A DNA stretch of 64,000 bases from the NCBI GenBank assembly GCA_963747515.1, contig CAVVFN010000005.1, positions 248,001-312,000 on the forward strand. The letters run 5' to 3'. The notes under the pieces are model-generated. The model was given only the letters and a program-made list of their open reading frames with translations. It was not told the origin of the DNA and ran no database searches. Source of the stretch: Mariniphaga sp963747515 (GTDB taxonomy: Bacteria; Bacteroidota; Bacteroidia; Bacteroidales; Prolixibacteraceae). Below, piece after piece: positions 46,723 to 54,347 of this stretch; the stretch's first letter is position 1; every line of letters starts with the position of its first letter. The position numbers and the translations under genes are program-made.

Positions 46723-47190
46723 ATGGCCTTGAAAAATAATCTGGATGAGTTTGATTTAAAGATTCTTGATATCATTACCCAAAATGCTCGTACTCCGTTT
46801 AAAGATGTAGCCAAAGAAGTTGGAATATCACGTGCCGCTGTTCATCAGAGGGTAAACAGAATGATTGAACTGGAAGTGATTACCGGCTCGGGATACCATA
46901 TAAATCCCAATAAGGTAGATTATAAAACATGCAGTTATATCGGTATCTTTCTTGAGAAAGGAGGATTATTTAGTGAAGTTGTGGAAAAATTGCAAGAAAT
47001 ACCGGAAATTGTTGAATGCCATTACACCACCGGCCAGTATGCCATTTTCGTAAAAGTATATGCCAAGGATAATGAGCACCTTAAAAATATTTTAAGTTCC
47101 CGTATCCAGAAGATACAAGGAATTTCAAGTACTGAAACCTTTATTTCACTGGAACAGTCTTTTAAAAGGACTATTCCTGTTCATAACTGA
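46723..47190 (+). CDS. Lrp/AsnC-family transcriptional regulator (paralogue)
   Basis: A 155-residue Lrp-type regulator following its paralogue after 99 bases. The HTH reads FDLKILDIITQNARTPFKDVAKEVGISRAAVHQRVNRMIELEVITGSGYHINP, and the RAM domain contains the same EIPEIVECHYTTGQYAIF segment as the upstream gene. The two could form hetero-oligomers or respond to different amino acids. Its final ten bases overlap the end of rlmB on the opposite strand. Confidence 0.9.
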   Translation: MALKNNLDEFDLKILDIITQNARTPFKDVAKEVGISRAAVHQRVNRMIELEVITGSGYHINPNKVDYKTCSYIGIFLEKGGLFSEVVEKLQEIPEIVECHYTTGQYAIFVKVYAKDNEHLKNILSSRIQKIQGISSTETFISLEQSFKRTIPVHN

Positions 47191-47945
47191 ATTCTTTGTC
47201 TCACTGCTTCATAAATCATAAGTCCTGCAGCTACAGATACATTTAACGAACCAATGTTTCCAAATAAGGGAATCTGTACGTGTTCATCCGAAAATTGCAA
47301 AACAGAAGATGATATTCCTTTGTCTTCCGCACCTAAAGCAATTGCTAAAGGAAGGTTCATATTGGCTTCAGTATAAATTTTGGTTGCCCTTTCTGTAGCT
47401 GCAACTATTTTAATACCTGAATCTTTTAAAAATCTAAGTGTCTGTGTTAAATTTTTCACTTTGCATATGGGAACTGAATAAATTGCCCCAGCCGATGTTT
47501 TAATTGCATCGGATCCGATACGTGCCATTCCTTTTTCAGGAACAATGACACAATTCACTCCGCCGCATTCTGCAGAACGAACTATGGCCCCAAAATTTCG
47601 GACATCAGTAATCTGGTCAAGAATCAATAACAAAGGAATTCTACCCGATTCAAATAATCCAGGCAACATCATTTCAATGTCAAAAAATTCGACCGCTGAA
47701 AGCAAGGCCAAAACTCCCTGATGATTCTTACGTGTTATTCTATTTATTTTTTCAACAGGTACAGACTGATATGGAATGGAGTTTTCTTTTATAAGCTGAA
47801 AAAGCTCAGCAAACAACTGATTGTCTAATCCTTTCCTAATAAGCACCTTATCTATAAATCGTCCATTCCTGATGGCTTCAATAATTGATCTGGTTCCAAA
47901 AATATAATCTTCTTTTTCCATTACCAATTTTTTTTCTTCTTCCAA
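47181..47945 (-). CDS. rlmB: 23S rRNA (guanosine-2'-O-)-methyltransferase, SpoU family
   Basis: A 254-residue SPOUT methyltransferase. An N-terminal substrate-binding domain (YIFGTRSIIEAIRNGRFIDKVLIRKGLDNQLF) precedes the knotted catalytic domain with LILDQITDVRNFGAIVRSAE (motif 1), ALGAEDKGISS (motif 2) and IPLFGNIGSLNVSVAAGLMIYEAVRQR (motif 3). In RlmB the target is G2251 of 23S rRNA. Its start overlaps the ABC-F gene end by 25 bases, so both are probably co-translated. Confidence 0.9.
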   Translation of the reverse strand: MEEEKKLVMEKEDYIFGTRSIIEAIRNGRFIDKVLIRKGLDNQLFAELFQLIKENSIPYQSVPVEKINRITRKNHQGVLALLSAVEFFDIEMMLPGLFESGRIPLLLILDQITDVRNFGAIVRSAECGGVNCVIVPEKGMARIGSDAIKTSAGAIYSVPICKVKNLTQTLRFLKDSGIKIVAATERATKIYTEANMNLPLAIALGAEDKGISSSVLQFSDEHVQIPLFGNIGSLNVSVAAGLMIYEAVRQRIQL

Positions 47946-49873
47946 TGCTCCAGCTGTTCATGTTCCTTTTCCCATTTTTCTACTATCGCGGCCAGATTTA
48001 ATTTAAGTGTTTCATATTCATTAAATATTTCGGAATGTCCATTTATATCAGGAAATGAAAGCTTAACATCAATATCAGCTATTTTTGCTTCAAGTAGTTC
48101 GATTGCCTGTTCTGTATCGTTAATCTGCTTTTCCAGTTTTGAAATGCTTCGGTTTATTTCTTTTTGCTCCTCAAAACTAATTTCTTTTTTAGTAACGTCT
48201 CTGTTATTCCGGCTGTTCCTGTCTGTGAGTTTTACTTTTGCCGCAGTTTCAAGTTCTTTTAAAGAATCAAGTTTCTTTTTTTGAAGAAAGTCATAAATAC
48301 CCCCAAGATGCTGCTTAATTTTTTTATCCCGGAATTCATAAACACAATTCACCAGTCCATCAAGAAATTCACGGTCATGTGAGACAATAATTGCAGTTCC
48401 TGAAAAATGAATCAAGGCTTCTTTTAAAATATCCTTGGTCTGCATATCCAGATGATTTGTAGGTTCGTCCAGAATAAGAAGATTGACAGGTTCCAGCATT
48501 AACCGGATCATTGCAAGTCTTGATTTTTCCCCTCCGCTTAATACTTTCACTTTTTTATCTGCATCTTCACCTGAAAAAAGAAATGCACCCAATATATCAC
48601 GAATTTTTGTTCTAACTTCCCCTACAGCAATCTCATCAATTGTTTCAAAAACAGTTAATTCTCCATTTAACAACTGTGCCTGATTTTGGGCAAAATAACC
48701 AATCTTCACATTATGCCCGTTCTTTATTTCTCCATAATGTTCTATCTCCTGCAACAGGATTTTTACCAGAGTAGTTTTCCCTTCTCCATTACGACCAACA
48801 AAAGCAACCTTATCCCCATTTTCGATGGAAAAATCTATATTCTCCAGAACCAAATGATTACCGTATCTTTTGGTAATATTTTTTGCTTCAATAACAACTC
48901 TGCCGGATCGTGGAGCAGGTGGAAACTTAATTTTCAGTGTTGCATTATCGTCTTCTTCAAATTCTATCCGGTCAATCTTTTCGAGTTGTTTTATACGCGA
49001 CTGAACCTGCACTGCCTTAGTTGCCTTATACCTGAACCGTTCAATAAATTTTTCAGTATCCTCAATCATTTTTTGTTGATTTCGAAAGGAGGCCAGTTGA
49101 ATTTCCCTCTGCTCATTTTTCCATTTCACAAAAGCAGAAAAATTCATCTTCTGATCGGCAATTGTTCCAACTGAAATTTCTAAAGTCCTGTTGCATACAG
49201 CATCAAGAAAAGCTTTATCATGAGAAACCAATACCACAGCACCTTTATAATATTTAAGAAAATTCTCGAGCCACTGGATGGATTCAATATCCAGGTGGTT
49301 TGTCGGTTCATCAAGCAAAATGACATCGGGTTTTTTCAGAAGCAACTTTGCAAGCTCAATCCGCATGCGCCAACCTCCACTAAATTCAGCAGTAGAACGA
49401 TTAAAATCCGCTCTTTCGAACCCCAATCCGGTTAAGGTCTGTTCCAGTTCAGCCAGATAGGAATCGCCCCCTAAAATTGAATATCGCTCATTTAACTCTG
49501 CTAAACTATCCAGCTTATTCAGATAATCATTAGAATGATAATCATGTTCCCCGCCAATCTCATTATTAAGTTTTGAGATTTCTCTTTCAATTACCAATAT
49601 TTCCTCAAAGGCTAGCAGAGCTTCTCCTAATAGCGTTTTTGAATCATTAAGCTTCATTTCCTGCGGCAAATACCCGAAAGAAGTTTCTTTGGAAAAACTA
49701 ATTTCTCCCTCAGAAGGTTGTATTACTCCAGCTATCAATTTTAACAAAGTAGTTTTTCCTGCACCATTTTTTCCAATTAATCCAATTCTGTCCTCGTGTC
49801 GGATTAAAAAACTAACATCATTTAACAGGTCAAAACCACCAAACCTTATATATATCTTATTTAGTGAGATCAT
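47921..49873 (-). CDS. ABC-F family ATP-binding protein
   Basis: A 650-residue soluble protein with two ABC domains and no membrane part. Walker A motifs are GKNGAGKTTLLK near residue 35 and GRNGEGKTTLVK near residue 350; signature motifs are FSGGWRMRIELAKL and LSGGEKSRLAMI. Walker B segments LLDEPTNHLD occur in both halves. A C-terminal coiled coil (LEKQINDTEQAIELLEAKIADIDVKL) follows. ABC-F proteins act on ribosomes as translation factors or antibiotic-resistance proteins. It resembles the Uup/YdiF type with coiled-coil tail; a resistance role is not implied. Confidence 0.9.
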   Translation of the reverse strand: MISLNKIYIRFGGFDLLNDVSFLIRHEDRIGLIGKNGAGKTTLLKLIAGVIQPSEGEISFSKETSFGYLPQEMKLNDSKTLLGEALLAFEEILVIEREISKLNNEIGGEHDYHSNDYLNKLDSLAELNERYSILGGDSYLAELEQTLTGLGFERADFNRSTAEFSGGWRMRIELAKLLLKKPDVILLDEPTNHLDIESIQWLENFLKYYKGAVVLVSHDKAFLDAVCNRTLEISVGTIADQKMNFSAFVKWKNEQREIQLASFRNQQKMIEDTEKFIERFRYKATKAVQVQSRIKQLEKIDRIEFEEDDNATLKIKFPPAPRSGRVVIEAKNITKRYGNHLVLENIDFSIENGDKVAFVGRNGEGKTTLVKILLQEIEHYGEIKNGHNVKIGYFAQNQAQLLNGELTVFETIDEIAVGEVRTKIRDILGAFLFSGEDADKKVKVLSGGEKSRLAMIRLMLEPVNLLILDEPTNHLDMQTKDILKEALIHFSGTAIIVSHDREFLDGLVNCVYEFRDKKIKQHLGGIYDFLQKKKLDSLKELETAAKVKLTDRNSRNNRDVTKKEISFEEQKEINRSISKLEKQINDTEQAIELLEAKIADIDVKLSFPDINGHSEIFNEYETLKLNLAAIVEKWEKEHEQLEHWKKKKNW

Positions 49874-49957
49874 CTTAAATAAATAATGCCAAAGATAATT
49901 ATTAATAAGATGAATCCAGAATTGTACCTGAATGATAAAATCCTTTAGAAATCTATT

Positions 49958-50112
49958 TTAAGGATTGTAAGCTTGTGTAGATTGGTTTAACTCATCTAAA
50001 TAAACATTGATTGTTCTTGAACTTCAAGTTTAATAAGCTCAAAGAAAGTAAAGATTTCTTCGAGAAGTAAAGCTTTCAACAACTCATTATACTGTTCATT
50101 CTTTGAATCCAT
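49958..50112 (-). pseudogene. ISAon1-family transposase N-terminal remnant
   Basis: On the minus strand an ATG at 50112 begins MDSKNEQYNELLKALLLEEI and continues FTFFELIKLEVQEQ before a frame change. The other frame then gives INVYLDELNQSTQAYNP up to a stop at 49958-49960. This is the start of the small N-terminal ORF of ISAon1-type elements (pattern ELLKLLLPEEIFxYF...VYLDExN). A one-base shift and truncation have inactivated it; the second, catalytic ORF is absent. It is a relic, not an active element. Confidence 0.65.
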
Positions 50113-50215
50113 GCTAATGTTGGTTTTTTTTGCAAAGATTTATATTTTTAATTTTTAATCCACCTGCTATTTAAAGTGATTCCTTTTTTCTCTGCCTATT
50201 TTTTAAAATTATCCC

Positions 50216-50379
50216 AAAAAAAAATACCCTTTCGGGTAAAAAAAGGAAGGGGAAAGCTATGGACGCTTTTTGAAGATGATTGATGATTTACAAACCCCTA
50301 AACACAAAACCAATCATAAATACAGAAGATGCTTTCCCCTTTTTAAGTTCTATTTCTGAAAATAAAACCAACCATTAAA
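50216..50379 (-). ncRNA. Candidate small RNA with promoter, closing stem and terminator
   Basis: Read on the minus strand, the region has the parts of a complete short transcript. TATATTTG (complement of 50386-50393) is a perfect -7 box. AAGGGGAAAGC (50341-50331) pairs with GCTTTCCCCTT (50258-50248), closing about 94 bases; inside, ATGATTG pairs with CAATCAT. A terminator follows: TACCC-GAAA-GGGTA (50239-50226) with a GNRA loop and a run of T. The transcript would be about 160 bases. I know no family with this shape. A small transposon-derived inverted-repeat element is the alternative. Confidence 0.5.
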
Positions 50380-50543
50380 TCATAACAAATATAAATAAAA
50401 AACTTACTATCATAAAAGCAATTAAGGTATAAAAATTCAACTTATGATACAATAATGTGTCTTTTTTCCCAATATGGGATAAGTTGTTTTTTATTGGGAA
50501 TTGGTATTTTAACTTAAAACAACTCTCAATAACCTGTAAACAC

Positions 50544-50551
50544 TATATTTG
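50544..50551 (+). promoter_or_regulatory. Bacteroidota -7 box of rlmD
   Basis: TATATTTG is a full TAnnTTTG match. It lies 10 bases before the GTG start at 50562, so the leader would be only a few bases. No clear -33 TTTG was seen. Confidence 0.45.
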
Positions 50552-50561
50552 CAGAAAAAAA

Positions 50562-51992
50562 GTGGCAAGAAATAAGAAAAAACCGTATTATGAAAAAGTA
50601 CGGATAGAAAGTGTTGGCGCGGAAGGAAAAGCCATAGCACGAATAAACGACATGGTTATATTTACAAAATTGGTAATGCCAGGTGATATTGTTGATTTAC
50701 AAGTGATAAAGAAAAAAAAGAGATACCAGGAAGCGGTTGTTACCAAAATTCACGAGTATTCAAAAGATCGGACCCAGGCATTTTGCCATCATTTTGGAAT
50801 ATGTGGGGGATGTAAATGGCAGTATTTACCATACGAAAAACAACTTTATTATAAACAACAGCAGGTAGAAGATCAAATTAGGAGAATTGGAAAAATTGAT
50901 GTGCCCACTATATTACCCATTCTTGGATCAAAAAAAGATACTTTCTATAGAAACAAGTTAGAATTTACATTTTCCAACAAAAGATGGTTATCTTCAGAAG
51001 AAATAGAATCAAAAGAAGAAATTACTGATTTAAACGCACTGGGATTTCATATACCGGGAATGTTCGATAAAGTAATAAATATTTATAAATGCTGGCTTCA
51101 GCCTTCCCCTTCCAATGAAATCAGAAACTTTATTTTTGAATTTGCCAGACAAAATAATCTTGAATTCTTTGACATCAAACAAAAGGAAGGATTTCTTAGA
51201 ACATTATTAATTCGAACCAGTTCAACAGGGGAAACTATGATAATTGTTTCATTCTTCAAAAACGAACAATCTCTAATAAAGAATTTAATGGATGCCTTAG
51301 CTCTGAAGTTTCCAGAGATCACCTCTCTCATGTATGTAATCAATAAAAAAGCAAATGATACCATTACAGATCAACAAATTAAGTTGTATTACGGGCGCGA
51401 ATACATCTTTGAGGAAATGGAAGGTCTGAAATTTAAAATCGGACCAAAAAGCTTTTACCAAACCAATTCTGAACAAGCTTATCAGTTGTATAAGGTAGTG
51501 CGAAAATTTGCAGAATTAAATGGTAATGAAATTGTTTTTGATCTCTACACAGGAACAGGTACCATTGCCAATTTTATTTCAGGTAATGCAAAAAAGGTAA
51601 TTGGAATTGAATATGTAGAGGAAGCAATAGAAGATGCAAAAGAAAATGCAACCATCAACAACATTAACAATACAATTTTCTTTTCAGGTGATATTAAAGA
51701 TGTGCTCAACACTGAATTTATATCTAAACATGGGAAGCCGGATGTTATTATTACCGATCCACCAAGAGCAGGAATGCATTCAAATGTAATTAAAACATTA
51801 TTGGAAATTTTACCTTCAAAAATTGTATATGTTAGCTGCAATCCTGCTACTCAGGCCCGTGACATTTCACTGCTTAGTTCTGATTATAAGGTAGTAAAAA
51901 TACAACCAGTTGATATGTTTCCTCATACGCATCATGTTGAAAATGTTGTTTTACTTGAGGTAATTAGCAACAATGAAAATGGCACAGATTGA
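50562..51992 (+). CDS. rlmD: 23S rRNA (uracil-C5)-methyltransferase RlmD-like
   Basis: A 476-residue RumA/RlmD-type enzyme. The TRAM domain is at the N-terminus (KVRIESVGAEGKAIARINDMVIF...). The iron-sulfur motif CHHFGICGGC follows near residue 75, and the C-terminal methyltransferase has FDLYTGTGTIANFI, DPPRAGMHSNV and the catalytic Cys in YVSCNPATQARD. I start it at GTG 50562, because an upstream extension from 50457 would cross the probable promoter and adds non-family residues. In Bacteroidota this enzyme methylates U1939 (or U747) of 23S rRNA. Confidence 0.9.
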   Translation: MARNKKKPYYEKVRIESVGAEGKAIARINDMVIFTKLVMPGDIVDLQVIKKKKRYQEAVVTKIHEYSKDRTQAFCHHFGICGGCKWQYLPYEKQLYYKQQQVEDQIRRIGKIDVPTILPILGSKKDTFYRNKLEFTFSNKRWLSSEEIESKEEITDLNALGFHIPGMFDKVINIYKCWLQPSPSNEIRNFIFEFARQNNLEFFDIKQKEGFLRTLLIRTSSTGETMIIVSFFKNEQSLIKNLMDALALKFPEITSLMYVINKKANDTITDQQIKLYYGREYIFEEMEGLKFKIGPKSFYQTNSEQAYQLYKVVRKFAELNGNEIVFDLYTGTGTIANFISGNAKKVIGIEYVEEAIEDAKENATINNINNTIFFSGDIKDVLNTEFISKHGKPDVIITDPPRAGMHSNVIKTLLEILPSKIVYVSCNPATQARDISLLSSDYKVVKIQPVDMFPHTHHVENVVLLEVISNNENGTD

Positions 51993-52075
51993 ATCTGAAG
52001 ATGAAATTAGATTAAACATCAGGACGAAGTTTAACCTCATTGAAATGGAATAAGAAAAAACATAAACTTTTGTAA

Positions 52076-52084
52076 TAAATATTA
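52076..52084. repeat. Left target-site duplication of the IS4 element
   Basis: TAAATATTA at 52076-52084 is repeated at 53317-53325. Nine bases fits the size expected for IS4-type insertion. Confidence 0.8.
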
Positions 52085-53316
52085 CTTAGTACATGACAAA
52101 AAATAAATAACAATTTGATTGTTAATAACTTGCAGTCAAATTGTTGATAATAAATCGTTCAAATATTTGGATAAAACCTTGACATTCAGTTAGTTGCAAT
52201 TGTAAACCAAAACAATTATCGACTATGAATATCAAGGCTAAAAACAAAAGTACAATTTTATCAGAAAACTTGGCTGGATTCTTTGGAAGTAAAATGAATC
52301 TTGCCCGAATCAAGTTCTTTGGCTTATTTATTAGTGCTTTATGCAAAGTTCAAACCGTTAATTTTGAGAAACTTGCCTGCAGTTTTGAATCTGATTCAAA
52401 AATAGAATCTTCACTTCGAAGAATTCAGCGTTTTATATCAGAATATGTTCTGGATACTGACCTAATTGCTCGCCTAATTTTTTCATTGCTTCCGCATAAA
52501 CCACCTTATCGTCTTGCAATGGATAGAACAAATTGGAAGTTTGGTTCAAAAAATATTAACATTTTGGCGTTAGCTGTTGTTTATAAAGGCGTCGCATTTC
52601 CTGTTCTTTATAAAATAATGCCAAAGTTTGGTAATTCCTCCACTCAGGAACGGATTAATCTGATACAGCATTTTATCCATCTTTTTGGTTCTGACGGCAT
52701 CGAATGCTTGTTGGCCGACAGAGAATTTATCGGACAAAACTGGATATCCTGGCTTAACGAATCAAGCATACGGTATCACATCAGAATCAGGGAAAACTTT
52801 TGGGTAGATATTCCACGAAACGGTCACCGTGTTAAGGCATTTTGGCTTTTTAACTATTTGAAAATAAATCAGCAAGTATTTTATCCCCGGATTGTAAAAG
52901 TAAATGGACAGCTGTGTTATTTATCCGCTTCGAAAGTATTGAACAAGAAAGGTATTGCTGAGTTTCAAATCATTATTTCTTTTAACAAACCGCAAGATGC
53001 ACAGGAATTGTATAAAGAACGCTGGCAAATTGAATCAGCTTTTAAAGCACTGAAAACAAGTGGATTTAACATTGAAGATACCCATCTTACGGATGTGGTT
53101 AGAATTGAAAAGCTTTTTGCATTAGTACTTGTAGCATTTACCTGGGTATATATTGCCGGTATATATCTCGACAGTTTGTCTCCAGTTAAAATAAAAAGGC
53201 ATGGCAGAAAAGCAAAGAGTTTATTCAAATATGGATTAACTTATATTGCTAATTTGCTTTATAACAATAATATAGATGAATTTAAAAAATACTGTAAATT
53301 TTTGTCATGTACTTAG
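52085..53316 (+). mobile_element. Complete IS4-family insertion sequence (1232 bp)
   Basis: The ends carry 18-base inverted repeats with one mismatch: CTTAGTACATGACAAAAA at the left (52085-52102) and, on the complement, CTAAGTACATGACAAAAA at the right (53316-53299). Nine-base duplications TAAATATTA flank both ends. The transposase occupies 52225-53316. The stop codon TAG (53314-53316) lies in the right inverted repeat, so gene end and element end coincide. All parts look intact and the duplication is perfect, pointing to a recent insertion. Confidence 0.9.
52225..53316 (+). CDS. IS4-family transposase
   Basis: A 363-residue DDE transposase. The acidic triad can be placed at MDRTNW (first Asp), LADREF (second Asp) and YKERWQIESAFKALK (Glu), the latter matching the Y-x2-R-x3-E-x6-K signature of IS4. 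The N-terminal part (LARIKFFGLFISALCKVQTVNFEKLA, SSLRRIQRFI) is the usual DNA-binding region. No frameshift or stop interrupts it, so it may still be functional. Left noncoding region 52085-52224 likely carries its promoter. Confidence 0.93.
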   Translation: MNIKAKNKSTILSENLAGFFGSKMNLARIKFFGLFISALCKVQTVNFEKLACSFESDSKIESSLRRIQRFISEYVLDTDLIARLIFSLLPHKPPYRLAMDRTNWKFGSKNINILALAVVYKGVAFPVLYKIMPKFGNSSTQERINLIQHFIHLFGSDGIECLLADREFIGQNWISWLNESSIRYHIRIRENFWVDIPRNGHRVKAFWLFNYLKINQQVFYPRIVKVNGQLCYLSASKVLNKKGIAEFQIIISFNKPQDAQELYKERWQIESAFKALKTSGFNIEDTHLTDVVRIEKLFALVLVAFTWVYIAGIYLDSLSPVKIKRHGRKAKSLFKYGLTYIANLLYNNNIDEFKKYCKFLSCT

Positions 53317-53325
53317 TAAATATTA
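53317..53325. repeat. Right target-site duplication of the IS4 element
   Basis: Perfect copy of the left duplication TAAATATTA. It lies seven bases from the base of the rpoD terminator stem; the plus-strand A-run of that terminator begins right after it. Confidence 0.8.
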
Positions 53326-53358
53326 TTAAAAAACGGTGACTAGTCGTTTAGCCACCGT
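53326..53358 (-). terminator. Rho-independent terminator of rpoD
   Basis: On the minus strand ACGGTGGCTA pairs with TAGTCACCGT (53358-53349 with 53342-53333; one G-U) around a six-base loop, followed by a T-run. The IS4 element is inserted immediately beyond it and has left the structure intact. Confidence 0.82.
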
Positions 53359-53379
53359 ATTTTAGAATACTGCATTCAA

Positions 53380-54240
53380 TTATCCGAGGTATGTTTTCAA
53401 CAATTTGCTTCTTGAAGTATGTCTTAATCTGCGAATGGCTTTTTCTTTAATCTGACGAACCCTTTCGCGGGTTAAACCAAAACGTTCACCTATTTCTTCA
53501 AGAGTCATCTCCTGGCATCCAATTCCAAAGAACAAACGAATAATATCGGCTTCTCTTTCTGTAAGAGTAGCTAAAGCACGATGAATTTCTTTTGCAAGGG
53601 ATTCCTGAATAAGTGAACGATCTGCATTAGGAGAATCATTGTTAATCAAAACATCCAACAGGGAATTATCTTCGCCATCGACAAAAGGTGCATCAACAGA
53701 TACATGTCTTCCTGATACCCTAAGCGTATCAGCCACTTTATCGGCAGGTAACTCAAGCGAGTCGGCCAACTCTTCAGGTGAAGGTTTACGTTCGTGCTCC
53801 TGTTCGAATTTTGAATACGCTTTATTAATTTTGTTTAACGAACCCACCTGATTTAAAGGGAGCCTTACAATTCGCGATTGTTCTGCAAGCGCCTGTAAAA
53901 TTGACTGCCTGATCCACCAAACGGCGTATGAAATAAATTTAAAACCCCTGGTTTCATCAAATTTCTCTGCAGCTTTTATTAAACCAAGATTTCCTTCATT
54001 TATTAAATCGGGCAGGCTCAATCCCTGATTTTGATATTGTTTTGCAACTGAAACAACAAACCTGAGGTTTGCCCGTGTAAGTTTCTCCAAAGCAGCCTGA
54101 TCCCCTTTTTTAATTCGCTGGGCCAACTCCACTTCTTCTTCAACAGTTATAAGCTCTTCTTTGCCTATTTCCTGTAAATATTTATCAAGCGAAGCGCTTT
54201 CGCGATTGGTAATCGACTTTGTAATTTTTAGCTGTCTCAT
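53380..54240 (-). CDS. rpoD: Primary RNA polymerase sigma factor (RpoD/SigA)
   Basis: A 286-residue primary sigma factor, short as in Bacteroidota because region 1.1 and the non-conserved domain are lacking. Region 1.2 is SASLDKYLQEIGKEELITVEEEVELAQRI; region 2 has NLRFVVSVAKQYQNQGLSLPDLINEGNLGLIKAAEKFDETRGFKFISYAVWWIRQSI; region 4 ends with GLTRERVRQIKEKAIRRLRH. It directs RNA polymerase to TAnnTTTG-type promoters. It has both a perfect -7 box (54263-54270) and an AAGGAGA ribosome-binding site (54245-54251), the latter rare in this genome. Confidence 0.97.
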   Translation of the reverse strand: MRQLKITKSITNRESASLDKYLQEIGKEELITVEEEVELAQRIKKGDQAALEKLTRANLRFVVSVAKQYQNQGLSLPDLINEGNLGLIKAAEKFDETRGFKFISYAVWWIRQSILQALAEQSRIVRLPLNQVGSLNKINKAYSKFEQEHERKPSPEELADSLELPADKVADTLRVSGRHVSVDAPFVDGEDNSLLDVLINNDSPNADRSLIQESLAKEIHRALATLTEREADIIRLFFGIGCQEMTLEEIGERFGLTRERVRQIKEKAIRRLRHTSRSKLLKTYLG

Positions 54241-54244
54241 ATAC

Positions 54245-54270
54245 TCTCCTTAAAAAAACGTGCAAATATA
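54245..54270 (-). promoter_or_regulatory. rpoD promoter box and Shine-Dalgarno site
   Basis: On the minus strand TATATTTG (complement of 54263-54270) precedes the gene, and AAGGAGA (complement of 54245-54251) lies 4 bases before the ATG. A true Shine-Dalgarno sequence is unusual here; most genes in the window have none. Confidence 0.7.
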
Positions 54271-54347
54271 CATTATTAATAATGGGAAAAAAGGATCAGG
54301 CTTTTAATATAACAGGTAAATTAATAAAATGTTATTGATATAAAATA

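Larger units (their letters stand above)
49874..50561. other. Long intergenic region with IS remnant, candidate RNA and promoter
   Basis: These 688 bases hold an ISAon1 transposase remnant (49958-50112), a candidate structured RNA unit on the minus strand (50216-50379), and the -7 box TATATTTG of rlmD at 50544-50551. The rest is AT-rich without ORF. Confidence 0.7.

Noticed and set aside
47921..49873. ABC-F protein as an antibiotic-resistance gene
   Set aside because: It resembles housekeeping Uup/YdiF types with a C-terminal coiled coil; no resistance-type interdomain linker could be established.
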